A DNA stretch of 64,000 nucleotides, taken from contig NZ_JAEMWU010000001.1 in the NCBI RefSeq assembly GCF_017303215.1, forward strand, positions 1,364,001 through 1,428,000. Reading direction: 5' to 3'. The notes beneath the pieces are model-generated. The model was not told the origin of the DNA, made no database searches, and worked only from the letters and a program-made list of their open reading frames with translations. Each line of letters starts with the position of its first letter. Position 1 is the first letter of the stretch. Below are positions 63,466-64,000 of this stretch, one piece after another. This DNA comes from Microbacterium esteraromaticum (lineage in GTDB: Bacteria > Actinomycetota > Actinomycetes > Actinomycetales > Microbacteriaceae). Made by a program: the position numbers and the translations under genes.

Positions 63466-63624
63466 ATGACTGATGCGCAGAGAGTCGACGGTGGCGAGGG
63501 CTTCGCGGCACTCCCCGGATTGCAGCTGCTGGGTGAGGACACCGCGATGGGCGCGTGCGTCGACGGCGTGTGCGCCGTACCCGGTGCATCACCGGCATCC
63601 GCCGGCGCAGAGAAGGCCGACTGA
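63466..63624 (+). CDS. 52-residue peptide with a Cys-x4-Cys motif
   Basis: Small gene, 52 residues: MTDAQRVDGGEGFAALPGLQ, then a short stretch ending in GACVDGVCAVPG and an Ala/Ser-rich tail. The two cysteines could bind metal, form a disulfide or be a modification site. Leaderless ATG 63466 is six bases after TAGCAT (63454-63459), the same spacing as in expressed genes here. A terminator-like hairpin follows at 63647. Confidence 0.7.
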   Translation: MTDAQRVDGGEGFAALPGLQLLGEDTAMGACVDGVCAVPGASPASAGAEKAD

Positions 63625-63646
63625 GCCGCACTCACGCAAACGGCGC

Positions 63647-63663
63647 CCCGCGCCGAGCGCGGG
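63647..63663. terminator. Hairpin between convergent genes
   Basis: CCCGCGC (63647-63653), loop CGA, GCGCGGG (63657-63663), between the small peptide gene (+) and the MFS gene (-). Confidence 0.65.
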
Positions 63664-63686
63664 ACGACGTTCACGACGAGCGGAAA

Positions 63687-64000
63687 TCAGTGACCGGCGT
63701 GAGCCGGGGCTTCGTCGGTGTCATCGACCGGCTTGCGGATCAGGAACGCGCCGATGATCGTCACCGTTGCGATGATCGCCCCGATCAATACCGCTGCACG
63801 GGTGCCCGCTGCGACTGCACCGGGAACCTCCGTGCCGCCGCCTGCCGCGACGATCGCGGTGAAGACGGTCATCATGACGGCGATGCCCGCCGCGCCCGAG
63901 ACCTGCTGCACGGTGCCGATGACGGCACTGCCGTACGAGTAGAACTTCGGCTTCAACGAGCCCAGTGCCGCCGTGAACAGCGGTGTGAACGACAGCGCCA
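63687..64000 (-). CDS. MFS drug exporter, DHA2 type (C-terminal part)
   Basis: The last about 104 residues of a minus-strand major facilitator gene that continues past the window end. LSFTPLFTAALGSLKPKFYSYGSAVIGTVQQVSGAAGIAVMMTVFTA matches the last helices of EmrB/QacA family 14-TM transporters; a basic-acidic tail ending in HAGH follows. The in-frame TTG at 63956 is not a likely start. Confidence 0.85.
   Translation of the reverse strand, partial: ALSFTPLFTAALGSLKPKFYSYGSAVIGTVQQVSGAAGIAVMMTVFTAIVAAGGGTEVPGAVAAGTRAAVLIGAIIATVTIIGAFLIRKPVDDTDEAPAHAGH

Overview
The window reads as 64 kb of chromosome from a high-GC Gram-positive actinobacterium, most likely a Microbacteriaceae member and plausibly Microbacterium. 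The reasons are the strong G/C third-position bias, the block eno - FtsB/DivIC-like - DUF501, greA - DUF4307, xseA-xseB - DUF4245, a DUF6264 gene after ispH, the lack of rRNA, IS elements, prophage or CRISPR, and about 26 genes whose start codon lies 6-8 nt after a TANNNT -10 element (leaderless mRNAs). The taxonomic call is inference from gene content, not from a marker search.

Layout: 0-12 kb carries respiration and central metabolism (cydAB, gdhA, ppc), nhaA, mazG and hisS. 12-18.5 kb is a regulator-rich stretch: an APC permease with a hotdog-like protein, a YtrA-type GntR with DUF1648 and CPBP membrane proteins, an O-methyltransferase, and DUF4260 with TetR under a 43-bp palindrome. 18.6-24 kb holds eno, a divisome FtsB-like protein, DUF501, a mycosin-like S8 protease, a type II NADH dehydrogenase and a tRNA with a UAA anticodon. 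24-37.4 kb is a mixed housekeeping block: DUF1697/DUF1304, a PLP deaminase/aldolase with a lactone oxidase, LemA, a YcaQ-like DNA repair protein, AI-2E exporter family, ilvA, greA, luxS, trhA, uppS and phoH2. 37.4-39.9 kb is a small accessory patch of three minus-strand genes, one broken by a stop codon, bracketed by two copies of a 67-bp palindromic element. 40-47.3 kb holds an xseA-xseB-DUF4245-can-fumC operon, divergent from ispH. 47.3-51.4 kb is an ectoine/amino-acid type ABC transporter (ehuBCDA-like) divergent from an FCD-type GntR regulator, with a dyad between them. 51.4-56.4 kb has fba, glpX, an ankyrin protein, a DnaQ-like exonuclease and ychF. 56.4-64 kb is a run of small or hypothetical genes, including a MerR/TipAS regulator with a DUF2268 protease behind a textbook 19-bp-spacer MerR promoter, a cysteine-free HesB-like protein, a 52-aa Cys-pair peptide, and the end of an MFS exporter.

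How it works together: several regulators can be matched to candidate sites from the DNA alone. The cydAB promoter has three 17-bp dyads on a 21-bp period, and its last site has the same TTCTA-N7-TAGAAT plan as the promoter of the YtrA-like GntR gene 14 kb away. fba, glpX, eno, ppc and gdhA give glycolysis/gluconeogenesis, anaplerosis and nitrogen assimilation; cydAB and the NDH-2 give a non-proton-pumping route from NADH to oxygen. At least four families of dispersed palindromic elements sit mostly in intergenic terminator positions, and one copy has been absorbed into the mazG reading frame.
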